From assembly GCF_019295435.1 (NCBI RefSeq), contig NZ_WEKL01000001.1, forward strand, positions 41,036-99,284: 58,249 nt of DNA. The letters are read 5' to 3'. The stretch comes from Aquimarina litoralis. Its GTDB lineage: Bacteria; Bacteroidota; Bacteroidia; Flavobacteriales; Flavobacteriaceae. A model generated the notes under the pieces. It was not told where the DNA came from and did not search any database. It saw only the letters and a list, made by a program, of their open reading frames with translations. Made by a program: the position numbers and the translations under genes. This document shows, piece by piece, positions 20,681-28,648 of this stretch. Within the stretch, counting starts at the first letter, position 1; every line of letters starts with the position of its first letter.

Positions 20681-21217
20681 GTGTTTTCCGTTTACATATG
20701 ATAGTGTTTGGATAGCATGGACGGATCTACATACAAAATTCGAATTATAGTAATATAGATAATTCCTTTTTTTACAATCGTTATTTCTATATATATGAAT
20801 ACTATAACAAATATGTATAAAGTTTATAATCAGAATAGTAATACACTTGTTGAAGACAAAAAGAACATATTTTTCATACAGATACTGAGATAATTTCAGA
20901 GGCCTTATATCGCTAATTGCAATATTTTAGATACTATTGCAAAATGTAATACCTTTGTGCCAGTTAGAAAAATAGGTTTGTTATACCATAAAGGACATAG
21001 TTGTTACAAAAAGAAAGGTAATTACAGTTTTTTAGCTACTAATTATAAACTTCAAATTCAATTATGTTTTCCTTAGTTATACTAAATGTTTAATGAAAAC
21101 GCTAAAAATAAGATAAATTTGAAGGCGTTATGAACATGTAATTAAATAACTACTTCTGATAAGAAGTTAGCAGATAACAATCAAAAAATATTTACGCATC
21201 TCAGAAAAATAAAAATA
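20681..21217 (+). other. 537-base intergenic region with promoter, operator-like repeat and long leader
   Basis: The longest gene-free stretch in the window. It holds a candidate promoter at 20927-20957 and an inverted repeat around its -33 region. If that promoter is used, the leader before the DUF4254 gene is about 255 bases. The leader contains a small hairpin, ACTTCT-GATA-AGAAGT, at 21152-21167. A 32-codon frame at 20795-20893 has no homologue that I recognise and is probably chance. No tRNA or known riboswitch is recognisable. Confidence 0.5.
20917..20957 (+). promoter_or_regulatory. candidate promoter with inverted-repeat operator upstream of DUF4254-GT9
   Basis: The -7 box TACCTTTG (20950-20957) fits TAnnTTTG, with TTAG at 20927-20930 exactly 19 bases upstream as a weak -33. 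TTGCAATA (20917-20924) and TATTGCAA (20935-20942) form a perfect 8-bp inverted repeat with a 10-base gap centred on the -33 element, the usual geometry of a dimeric regulator site. Confidence 0.5.
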
Positions 21218-21826
21218 ATGTTTACAGATAAAGCGAATAAGATTTTTAAAGAAGTCATAGACATGTATCATGTAGTTGATCGTGTGGATCAAGAATTTTC
21301 GAATCCTTATGATAGTAAATCACAACAAATAGAGCACTTATTATATCGCAAGTGCTGGATAGATACCGTACAGTGGCATTATGAAGATATTATAAGAGAT
21401 CCAGAGATTGATCCTGTTGCAGCTTTAACATTGAAAAGACAGATTGATGCGTCTAATCAGGATAGGACTGATATGGTAGAATACATAGATAGTTACTTTT
21501 TGGAAAAATATAAGGACGTAGTTGCCAAAGAAAATGCATCTATCAATACAGAAAGTCCAGCTTGGGGAATAGATCGATTATCAATTTTGGCACTTAAGGT
21601 ATATCATATGCATGAGGAAACAGTAAGAGAGGACGCTTCTGATTCACATAAAGCAGCTTGCCAAAAGAAGTATGATGTTTTATTGGAACAGCAAGTAGAT
21701 CTTTCTACTGCTATAGATACATTATTGAATGATATTGAGAATGGTGATAAATATATGAAAGTGTATAAGCAGATGAAAATGTACAATGATGATGAGCTAA
21801 ATCCGGTTTTAAGAGGAGAAAAGTAA
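21218..21826 (+). CDS. DUF4254 domain-containing protein
   Basis: A soluble, mostly helical protein of 202 residues. It matches my recollection of DUF4254, a family that in Bacteroidota is encoded immediately before a GT9 glycosyltransferase. Recognisable stretches are NPYDSKSQQIEHLLYRKCWIDTVQWHYEDIIRDP, the ALTLKRQIDASNQDRTDMVE helix and KVYHMHEE. The family is predicted to act in lipopolysaccharide or glycan assembly, but I know of no demonstrated activity. The next gene starts eight bases downstream and is linked to it by a strong hairpin. It lies behind the long leader described at 20681-21217. Confidence 0.85.
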   Translation: MFTDKANKIFKEVIDMYHVVDRVDQEFSNPYDSKSQQIEHLLYRKCWIDTVQWHYEDIIRDPEIDPVAALTLKRQIDASNQDRTDMVEYIDSYFLEKYKDVVAKENASINTESPAWGIDRLSILALKVYHMHEETVREDASDSHKAACQKKYDVLLEQQVDLSTAIDTLLNDIENGDKYMKVYKQMKMYNDDELNPVLRGEK

Positions 21827-21834
21827 TAGCTCTT

Positions 21835-22917
21835 TTGAACAAGATTATTAATATACAGCAAAATGACAAAGCCCTTTCTAAAAAGGGCTTTGATGCACAT
21901 ATTCTTGTCATTCGATTATCGGCAATGGGAGATGTAGCTATGACAGTACCTGTTTTAAGAACCTTTAGAGAAGCCTACCCTAATGCTAAAATAACAGTAC
22001 TAACTAGAAAATTCTTCGAGCCTATTTTTTCAGGAATTGAAAATTTAGAAGTATATCATGCGGATGTTACTGGAAAACATAAAGGGGTTTTAGGACTATC
22101 TAGGTTGTCTAATGAACTTCGGAAAACGGGAATCACTGCTGTAGCTGATTTACATAATGTGTTGAGGTCAAATGTGCTAAAAAACCTGCTCAGATTAAGA
22201 GGAGTCAAAGTTGTACAAATAGACAAAGGAAGAGCAGAGAAAAAAGCGCTAACAAGATCTAGTAATAAAGAGTTTAAACAACTAAAAACTACCCATCAGC
22301 GTTATGCAGATGTTTTTGGTAAGTTAGGATTTCCAATCGATTTAAAAAATCATTCCTTTCCTAAGAAAGCAACGTTAACACCAAATATATTAGAACTTAC
22401 AAAGAATTCTACAAAAAAGTGGCTAGGAATTGCTCCTTTTGCCCAGTACCAAAGTAAAGTATATCCATTAGATTTGTTGATTGAGGTCATCGAGCAATTA
22501 AATGAAGAGAATGTTTATGAAATTTTATTGTTTGGAGGTGGAAAAAAAGAAATGGATATTTTAAATAATATCGAAAGTAAGTATCAAAATGTTATAAATG
22601 TTGCTGGTAAGCTATCTTTTGAGGATGAATTAAAGCTTATCGCAAATCTGGATGGTATGTTATCTATGGATAGTGGCAATGCACATCTGGCAGCTATGTT
22701 TGGAATTCCTACAATTACACTTTGGGGAGTAACGCATCCCTTTGCAGGGTTTATGCCTTTTGGTCAACCTATGGAAAATGCTCTATTGCCTAATCTTGCC
22801 AAATACGACCAAATACCAACCTCAATTTACGGAAATAAATTTCCACCAGGGTATGAAAAGGTAATGCATTCTATTAAACCTGAAACGGTAGTTGAAACAA
22901 TTTTGAAAACCATTTAG
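21835..22917 (+). CDS. glycosyltransferase family 9 (heptosyltransferase-like)
   Basis: A GT-B enzyme of up to 360 residues, similar to WaaC/WaaF, acting on the lipopolysaccharide core in the cytoplasm. The N-terminal signature ILVIRLSAMGDVAMTVPVL is typical, with the AVADLHNVLRSN segment, APFAQYQSKVYPLD, and the C-terminal donor-site motif LSMDSGNAHLAAMFGIPTITLWG followed by HPFAGF. The only in-frame start upstream of the first strand is TTG at 21835, which places a perfect 11-bp hairpin (21867-21892) inside codons 11-20; homologues usually have a shorter lead-in. A non-standard start such as ATT at 21901 cannot be excluded. Pairing with DUF4254 suggests joint work in core glycan assembly. 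Confidence 0.88.
   Translation: MNKIINIQQNDKALSKKGFDAHILVIRLSAMGDVAMTVPVLRTFREAYPNAKITVLTRKFFEPIFSGIENLEVYHADVTGKHKGVLGLSRLSNELRKTGITAVADLHNVLRSNVLKNLLRLRGVKVVQIDKGRAEKKALTRSSNKEFKQLKTTHQRYADVFGKLGFPIDLKNHSFPKKATLTPNILELTKNSTKKWLGIAPFAQYQSKVYPLDLLIEVIEQLNEENVYEILLFGGGKKEMDILNNIESKYQNVINVAGKLSFEDELKLIANLDGMLSMDSGNAHLAAMFGIPTITLWGVTHPFAGFMPFGQPMENALLPNLAKYDQIPTSIYGNKFPPGYEKVMHSIKPETVVETILKTI
21867..21892 (+). promoter_or_regulatory. strong hairpin in the 5' coding region of the GT9 gene
   Basis: CAAAGCCCTTT, loop CTAA, AAAGGGCTTTG: a perfect 11-bp stem. AATGA just before it (21862-21866) can also pair with TCATT at 21908-21912, extending the stem across a 15-base bulge. It looks like a terminator stem without the U-tract. 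It may limit GT9 expression, protect the upstream transcript, or gate translation. Confidence 0.6.
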
Positions 22918-23111
22918 ACATTAAAACAATATTCTGTTTACGGTAAAAACATCTTTCCTTTTATTTAGATACTAAACTTTATAAAACTTTACATTTTTTT
23001 GGGGAAATTTCCGATAAAAGTTGCTATCTTAGAGATGAAAACTCGCAACTTAATATACTCATTTCTTACCCCTTATTAGCTAACGTTCGTTATTGTTTTT
23101 TAAGTTTTAGT

Positions 23112-26100
23112 ATGTCAAAGGTTTTGAATAAGAAATTAGGGATAGATATTCCAGATTTTCCGGTTATTGGTATTGGTAGCTCTGCAGGTGGTTTAAATGC
23201 TTTGGAAGCATTTTTTGATCATTGCCCTTCAGATACGGGCTGTGCATTTGTGGTAGTTCAACATTTATCTCCTGAGTATAAAAGCTTGATGCCAGATTTG
23301 CTTTCTAGACATACTCAAATGTCTGTAAAAGAGGCAATTCAAGAAGATGAGGTAAAGCCTAATTCTGTATATCTAATTCCTGGTGATAAAAATATTATTA
23401 TTGAAGATGGTGTATTGATGTTAACCGAACGTCCACCTCACAATCAAATGAATTTTTCGATTGATATTTTTTTCAAATCTCTGGCAATTGAGAAAAGAGA
23501 AAAAGCAATTTGTATCATTTTATCAGGTACCGGTTCAGATGGTACAAAAGGTGCTAAATCAATAAAGGAGGCAGGAGGAGCTTTGTTTGTGCAAAGTCCG
23601 GAGAGCGCTAAATTTGATGGGATGCCCAATAGTGCAATTGCTCAAGGCTTAGCGGACTTCATTTTAATGCCAGCTGAAATACCGACGGAGTTATTAGAAT
23701 TTATGGAGTATGATAACTTTAGTTTAGATCATGGCGCTTCTGAATTTGCAAGTAATGAATTGTTGGGGCGTATCCTTAAAATGATAAAAACCTATGTAGG
23801 TTATGATTTTTTAGATTATAAGAAACCCACTTTGTTTAGAAGAACAGCTAAACGGATGAATATTACCAAAAATAAGACGGTAACAGATTACATTAATTTT
23901 TTATACGAAGATCCAGAAGAAAAATTTATTCTGGCAAAAGAATACCTGATTGGAGTTACAAAGTTTTTTAGAGATCAAGGAGCGTTTGATATAATTAAAC
24001 AAAAAATAATACCAAAAATTGTTAATGCTAATAAAATTGATCAAGATCCAATAAAGATTTGGGTGGTCGCCTGTTCTACTGGTGAAGAAGCATATTCTAT
24101 TGCAATGTTAATTGAAGAATATTGTGAGTTAATGAAAATAAAAAAGGATTATAAAATATTCGCCACGGATATCAACGAAAAAGCAATTGAATTCGCCTCT
24201 AAAGGAATTTATAAAGGAAACATTACCTCTGAAGTGCCATCGAACTTTTTGGATAAGTATTTTACGAAAAAGCATGATTCTTACCAAATAAATAGCCACA
24301 TACGAAGAAATATTATTTTTTCTAAGCATGATGTACTTCATAATCCACCATTTAACAAAATGGATTTGGTATCCTGCCGTAATATGCTCATTTATATGGA
24401 GAGTGAGATACAGTTGAAAGTATTAACAAGTATTCACTTTGCATTGAATAGAGAAGGGTTCTTATTCTTAGGGAATTCAGAAAATATAGGATTACTGGAT
24501 AAAAATTTTGAAGAAATTAATTCTAAATGGAAAATATATAGGAATAAAAGACCGGGAAGAATGATTGCCCATAATAGTAACGATATATGGGAAATGAACT
24601 CAAGACCAAAAGATGCAAGAAGCAATGTAAAAAGTAAAAAAGTCTTGGATGAAATGATCAAATCGATCAATACTAGCTTAATGGAAGATCTTGGTGTTGT
24701 TTGTGTTTGTATAGATGAAAATTTTGACATTATTAAAGCATCAGGTAAACTAAAAAAATATATTACTATTCCTGAAGAAGGTTTTACTAATAATTTGATT
24801 AAAATGCTTCCAGATGAGTTAGGAATTCCTTTAAATACTTTGATTAGAAAGTTAGATAAGCAAAAGGAAAAAAAACCTTTCGATCGAAAAGTAAAAGTTC
24901 ATGAAAAGAATGGTTATAAGGAGTTAAAACTTTTAGTAAGAGAATTAAATTTAGACAAAGTATATAAAAAGTCGTATTTAGTTTTATTTGCTGAAGAAAG
25001 AGATACTATTATAAAACATACAGGAGAATATCAGGACAAAGTACCTTATTTAAGCAAATCAGCAGAAGTAGAGGAGCTCAAGGAAGCCTTAACTGAAACA
25101 AGAGACAATCTGCAGTCAACTATCGAAGAACTTGAAATTACAAATGAGGAGATGCAGGCTACGAATGAAGAACTGTTAGCTTCGAACGAAGAATTACAAA
25201 GTACCAATGAAGAATTACAATCTTTAAATGAGGAATTACACACAGTAAATGCTGAATTGCAAGAAAAGAACACCCAATTATTAGAGTCTAATTCGGATGT
25301 GGAAAATTTGATGAAAAATGTACATGTAGGTACAGTTTTTTTAGATAAGAATTTTAATATTCGAAAATTTACGCCAGCAATTCATCAGCACTTTCAACTA
25401 AGGGTAGAGGATATCGGTAGACCCATAAATCATTTTTCTGGAACTCTAGGTGGTCATAATTTGATGCAATTATCAAAACAAGTAATCCAAACTTTACAAC
25501 CCTATAAGCAAGAAGTACAGAATGCAGAAGGTATCTGGTTTTTAATGCAAATTTTGCCATATCGCAATCAAGATGATATGATCAGAGGTGTAGTAATCAA
25601 TTTTATTAATGTTCACAATGCCAAAGTAGCCTTGAAAGATACTGCACAAGCTAATGAGTTTTTAAAACATGTGATACATGCGAATCCAGGTGTAATCTAT
25701 ATTTATGATTTATTAAAAAAAGAGAATATATATGCCAGTGATAATATTGCGAAAATTGCGGGTTATTCAGATATAGAAATTAAGCAATTAGGTTCTCAAT
25801 TGATGGAAATACTGTTTTATAAAGAAGATTTGAAAGCCATTTCCAAGCATCATGAAAAAATGAAACTCTTAGGAGACAATGAGATTTTACAAATTGAATA
25901 TAGAATTGTACATAAAACAAGTAAAAAGCCTATTTGGTTGTTTTCTACAGATAAGGTCAATGCACGTAATGAAAATGGGGAAGTAATTTCTATTTTGGGA
26001 GTAGCACAGCAGATTCATAAGTTAAAAGAATTACAACATCAGTTATCAGTAAGCGAATCACGTTTACAACTCGCAATTAGAAGTAATAAAGCGGCACTTT

Positions 26101-27161
26101 GGGAATGGAGTGATTTTACTACTGATAAAGCGTGGTGGTCTAAAGAGTTTTATCAATTATTGGGTTACAATAATAAGTCGCTTAGATCTTCTTTTTCTTC
26201 TTTTATAAATATGATCCATCCAGAAGATATCATAAATTTTAGGAAAAGTTTAGAGGAACAAATAGAGGATTTAGACGGGATAGATGAAGATATAAGAATT
26301 AAAACCCAAGAGGATGGTTATCGTTGGTTTAGAGTAAATGCTAAAGCGCAAAAAGAAATCAATGGAGATGTCAATAAAGTTGTCGGTACCTTGACAGACA
26401 TTCATAATAAAAAACAATCTGAAAATAAAATGAAAGCTCTAAATATAGAGCTTGAACGGTTTGCATATTTGGCAAGTCATGATCTTAAAGAACCTCTAAG
26501 AACAGTTACTAGTTTTACAGGCCTTTTTAAAGAAGAATATGGTAATATCTTAGATGAAAATGCACATACTTATTTAGATTTTATTGAAAAAGCTTCTAGC
26601 AGGATGATCACGCTAACAGATGATTTATTACAATATTCTCAGCTAGACGATAAAGCACTAAATTTTGAAGTTATAGATCTTAATTTGATAGTAAATGAGA
26701 TTCTAGAAGATTTACAAAAGCATATCGAAGATGATAAAGCAGAAATAACTTTTGATGAACTTCCCCACATCACCTGTGATGCTGTTCAAATACGACAGTT
26801 ATTTCAAAATTTGATTTCCAATAGCTTAAAATATAGAAAACCAGATGTAGCCCCAGTAATTCAGATTGGTTTTGAACAAAAAAGAAGAGATTATCAGTTC
26901 TTTGTAAAAGATAACGGTATTGGAATTAAAAAAGAATATCATGAAAAGATATTTGAGGTTTTTAAACGTTTACACAGTCAGGAAGAATACGAAGGAACAG
27001 GCATCGGATTAGCTAATTGCAAAAGAATAGTAAACAATCATGAAGGAAAAATGTGGATAAAATCTGCACAGGATAAAGGGGCAACCTTTTATTTTTCCAT
27101 CGCAAAATTAATCCCGAAGAAGAATTATGAAAAAGATCAATTGCATACTGCTGGTAGATGA
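23112..27161 (+). CDS. CheB-CheR-PAS-histidine kinase fusion protein
   Basis: A cytoplasmic multidomain signalling protein of 1349 residues without membrane segments. Residues 15-195 form a CheB-like methylesterase with Ser24 in GSSAGG, His51 and Asp143 in GTGSDG. Residues 205-490 are a CheR-like methyltransferase with VACSTGEEAYSIA for SAM binding. Residues 651-722 form a coiled coil of near-heptad TNEEL/SNEEL repeats, followed by three PAS-like segments (about 727-835, 847-970, 977-1100). The kinase core has the phospho-acceptor His1123 in SHDLKEP, then N (NLISNSLKYRK), G1 (DNGIGI) and G2 (GTGIGLANC) boxes. No receiver domain is fused; one is supplied by the overlapping downstream gene. Confidence 0.93.
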   Translation: MSKVLNKKLGIDIPDFPVIGIGSSAGGLNALEAFFDHCPSDTGCAFVVVQHLSPEYKSLMPDLLSRHTQMSVKEAIQEDEVKPNSVYLIPGDKNIIIEDGVLMLTERPPHNQMNFSIDIFFKSLAIEKREKAICIILSGTGSDGTKGAKSIKEAGGALFVQSPESAKFDGMPNSAIAQGLADFILMPAEIPTELLEFMEYDNFSLDHGASEFASNELLGRILKMIKTYVGYDFLDYKKPTLFRRTAKRMNITKNKTVTDYINFLYEDPEEKFILAKEYLIGVTKFFRDQGAFDIIKQKIIPKIVNANKIDQDPIKIWVVACSTGEEAYSIAMLIEEYCELMKIKKDYKIFATDINEKAIEFASKGIYKGNITSEVPSNFLDKYFTKKHDSYQINSHIRRNIIFSKHDVLHNPPFNKMDLVSCRNMLIYMESEIQLKVLTSIHFALNREGFLFLGNSENIGLLDKNFEEINSKWKIYRNKRPGRMIAHNSNDIWEMNSRPKDARSNVKSKKVLDEMIKSINTSLMEDLGVVCVCIDENFDIIKASGKLKKYITIPEEGFTNNLIKMLPDELGIPLNTLIRKLDKQKEKKPFDRKVKVHEKNGYKELKLLVRELNLDKVYKKSYLVLFAEERDTIIKHTGEYQDKVPYLSKSAEVEELKEALTETRDNLQSTIEELEITNEEMQATNEELLASNEELQSTNEELQSLNEELHTVNAELQEKNTQLLESNSDVENLMKNVHVGTVFLDKNFNIRKFTPAIHQHFQLRVEDIGRPINHFSGTLGGHNLMQLSKQVIQTLQPYKQEVQNAEGIWFLMQILPYRNQDDMIRGVVINFINVHNAKVALKDTAQANEFLKHVIHANPGVIYIYDLLKKENIYASDNIAKIAGYSDIEIKQLGSQLMEILFYKEDLKAISKHHEKMKLLGDNEILQIEYRIVHKTSKKPIWLFSTDKVNARNENGEVISILGVAQQIHKLKELQHQLSVSESRLQLAIRSNKAALWEWSDFTTDKAWWSKEFYQLLGYNNKSLRSSFSSFINMIHPEDIINFRKSLEEQIEDLDGIDEDIRIKTQEDGYRWFRVNAKAQKEINGDVNKVVGTLTDIHNKKQSENKMKALNIELERFAYLASHDLKEPLRTVTSFTGLFKEEYGNILDENAHTYLDFIEKASSRMITLTDDLLQYSQLDDKALNFEVIDLNLIVNEILEDLQKHIEDDKAEITFDELPHITCDAVQIRQLFQNLISNSLKYRKPDVAPVIQIGFEQKRRDYQFFVKDNGIGIKKEYHEKIFEVFKRLHSQEEYEGTGIGLANCKRIVNNHEGKMWIKSAQDKGATFYFSIAKLIPKKNYEKDQLHTAGR

Positions 27162-27591
27162 TAGCAAATCGACAAATTTTTATAATAAAAAATTAATTCA
27201 AACTACCTCAATAGCTCATAAGGTTTTTGAGGTATATAATGGTTTGGAAGCGCTGGACTATCTGAATAGAGAAGGGAAGTTTAAAGGAGATAAGGATGAA
27301 TTTCCAAGACCTAATGTTATTTTTTTGGATATCAATATGCCTAAAATGGATGGTTTTGAATTTTTAGAGGAATATATTAAACTTCCTTTAGAAACTAAAT
27401 CAGATATTTTAATCGCTTTTTTAACCACTTCCAATTGGGAGAAAGATAGAATCAAAGCTTATAAAAAAGGAGCAGAAATATACGATTTCATTGAAAAACC
27501 GCTAGAAAAAAATACCCTATCTAGGATTTATAACCATTACATGAATACTCCGAATCTAATGGAGAATATGGTTTGCATAAGACAAAATTAA
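27127..27591 (+). CDS. single-domain response regulator
   Basis: A receiver-only protein of 154 residues. The acidic pocket is Asp11-Asp12, the phospho-acceptor Asp68 is in VIFLDINMPKMDG, the switch Thr100/Thr101 is in FLTTS, and Lys124 is in IEKPL. Length between the first strand and Asp68 is a little larger than usual because of an insert, GKFKGDKDEFPRP, as in Rcp1-type regulators that partner bacteriophytochromes. It overlaps the kinase gene by 35 bases, so the pair is translationally coupled, and it is the likely phosphate acceptor. Its TAA stop overlaps the stop of the convergent receiver gene on the other strand. Confidence 0.93.
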   Translation: MKKINCILLVDDSKSTNFYNKKLIQTTSIAHKVFEVYNGLEALDYLNREGKFKGDKDEFPRPNVIFLDINMPKMDGFEFLEEYIKLPLETKSDILIAFLTTSNWEKDRIKAYKKGAEIYDFIEKPLEKNTLSRIYNHYMNTPNLMENMVCIRQN

Positions 27592-27998
27592 CTTGCTTTA
27601 CTTTCTAAATATATGGTAGTTCTGCTTAGTATCAAATCTCTTACATGTTCCTTATTTAGTTGATAAGAATTTATGGAAGTAACATGTGAATATTTGCTAA
27701 TTTTTATTTCTTCTTCTGTATCCAGTTCTTCTTTAGTCATTAAAATGATATTCAAATATTCCTGATTACCTTTCATCTCCTTACATTTTTCTATAAACTC
27801 ATAACCATTTAATTGAGGCATATCTATTTTTATAAAAATAAATACAGGTTTTTCTAAGACTGCTGTTAGAGGTCTTAGAAAGCTCAAGGCTTCTAAAGTG
27901 TTATCAAAAGAAACAACTTTAGAGATATAATCGGATTTTTCAATTTCTTGCTTTATAAAAAAACTAGAGATCGTATTATCATCTATTAGAATTATCAT
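27588..27998 (-). CDS. degenerate receiver (pseudo-receiver) domain protein
   Basis: A receiver fold of 136 residues in which key residues are lost. The first strand and acidic pair are intact (ILIDDN, Asp6-Asp7). The position of the phospho-acceptor reads FIFIKIDMPQLNG, with Lys57 instead of Asp. The usual Lys-Pro after strand five is replaced by INSYQL; Thr88 remains. Phosphorylation at the normal site is therefore not expected. A TTG start at 28034 would add 12 residues, but it lies within a -7 promoter box (28032-28039), so the ATG at 27998 is chosen. The gene converges on the intact receiver gene with overlapping stop codons. It might act as a phosphorylation-independent binding partner. 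Confidence 0.85.
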   Translation of the reverse strand: MIILIDDNTISSFFIKQEIEKSDYISKVVSFDNTLEALSFLRPLTAVLEKPVFIFIKIDMPQLNGYEFIEKCKEMKGNQEYLNIILMTKEELDTEEEIKISKYSHVTSINSYQLNKEHVRDLILSRTTIYLESKAS

Positions 27999-28031
27999 CT
28001 CGTAAAAAATAGAGGTTATAAGATTTTGGTG

Positions 28032-28062
28032 CAAAACTAAAATTAGATGATATATGTTCTAA
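28032..28062 (-). promoter_or_regulatory. promoter of the pseudo-receiver gene
   Basis: Read on the minus strand: TTAG (28062-28059), 19 bases, then TAGTTTTG (28039-28032), fitting the Bacteroidota -33/-7 arrangement. It predicts a start of transcription near 28025 and a leader of about 25 bases before the ATG at 27998. This settles the translation start of that gene. Confidence 0.55.
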
Positions 28063-28128
28063 TGAAGATACTAAATCGAAATTAAAAAATCGGATAAAAA
28101 GCAAATAAAATCGATAAAATGCATTTTT

Positions 28129-28581
28129 TTATGAAAAATGACCCTTATTTCTAAAGAAGGCTAACTTATCAACAAGCTTCCAAAGATTAGCATCATTAAT
28201 GGGTAAGTTGGTATTCTTATAGGTTTTTTTCCACAATAAATTTTCTATAATTAAATCTTCAAATTTAATCTGCATTAGTTGATTTGTTTTTAGATCACCC
28301 ATATCCCAATTGGGAAATCTTCGATCATTAAGCGTATTATCTTGTACAAATTCAAGTATCTTATGTCGAGTATCCTTTTTTAAATTGTCTAATAGATCAT
28401 TTATTTTATCAGGTGTGCCTTCTATATATTGAAAAAAATGTCTTTGTTTATAGTATAGAAAACCAGTAATTCCGTGACTTTTGTTAGTTGTTTGAGCACT
28501 ACTTACTAGTAGGTCTAAAGAAGTTTCACTAAAAGGTTTGTTTTCAATACTTAAATATAATACGCAAGCCAATTGAGACAT
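28129..28581 (-). CDS. BLUF-domain blue-light sensor protein
   Basis: A flavin-binding photoreceptor of 150 residues consisting of one BLUF domain plus a short C-terminal helical tail. The residues of the FAD photocycle are present: Tyr9 in VLYLS, Asn33 in TTNKSHGITG, Gln51 in FFQYIEG, and Trp92/Met94 in NWDMG. The DTRH and RRFPNW segments are also typical. No output domain is fused, so it belongs to the short, PixD-like class that signals by protein-protein contact. It lies next to a degenerate receiver on the same strand and a large histidine kinase, which makes these natural candidate partners; this is inferred from position only. Confidence 0.92.
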   Translation of the reverse strand: MSQLACVLYLSIENKPFSETSLDLLVSSAQTTNKSHGITGFLYYKQRHFFQYIEGTPDKINDLLDNLKKDTRHKILEFVQDNTLNDRRFPNWDMGDLKTNQLMQIKFEDLIIENLLWKKTYKNTNLPINDANLWKLVDKLAFFRNKGHFS

Positions 28582-28648
28582 AAAGAGATGATATGTTTAG
28601 CAGTTTAATGATTTAAAAAATTTTAAATTCTACATATAAATATAATCA

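Noticed and set aside
20795-20893. Small frame of 32 codons in the 537-base intergenic region
   Set aside because: AT-rich composition, no recognisable homologue, no promoter directly ahead, and it lies upstream of the better promoter at 20927-20957.
25120-25270. Repetitive DNA in the kinase gene
   Set aside because: It encodes the heptad-like TNEEL/SNEEL coiled coil typical of CheB-CheR fusions, so it is a protein repeat and not a DNA repeat element.
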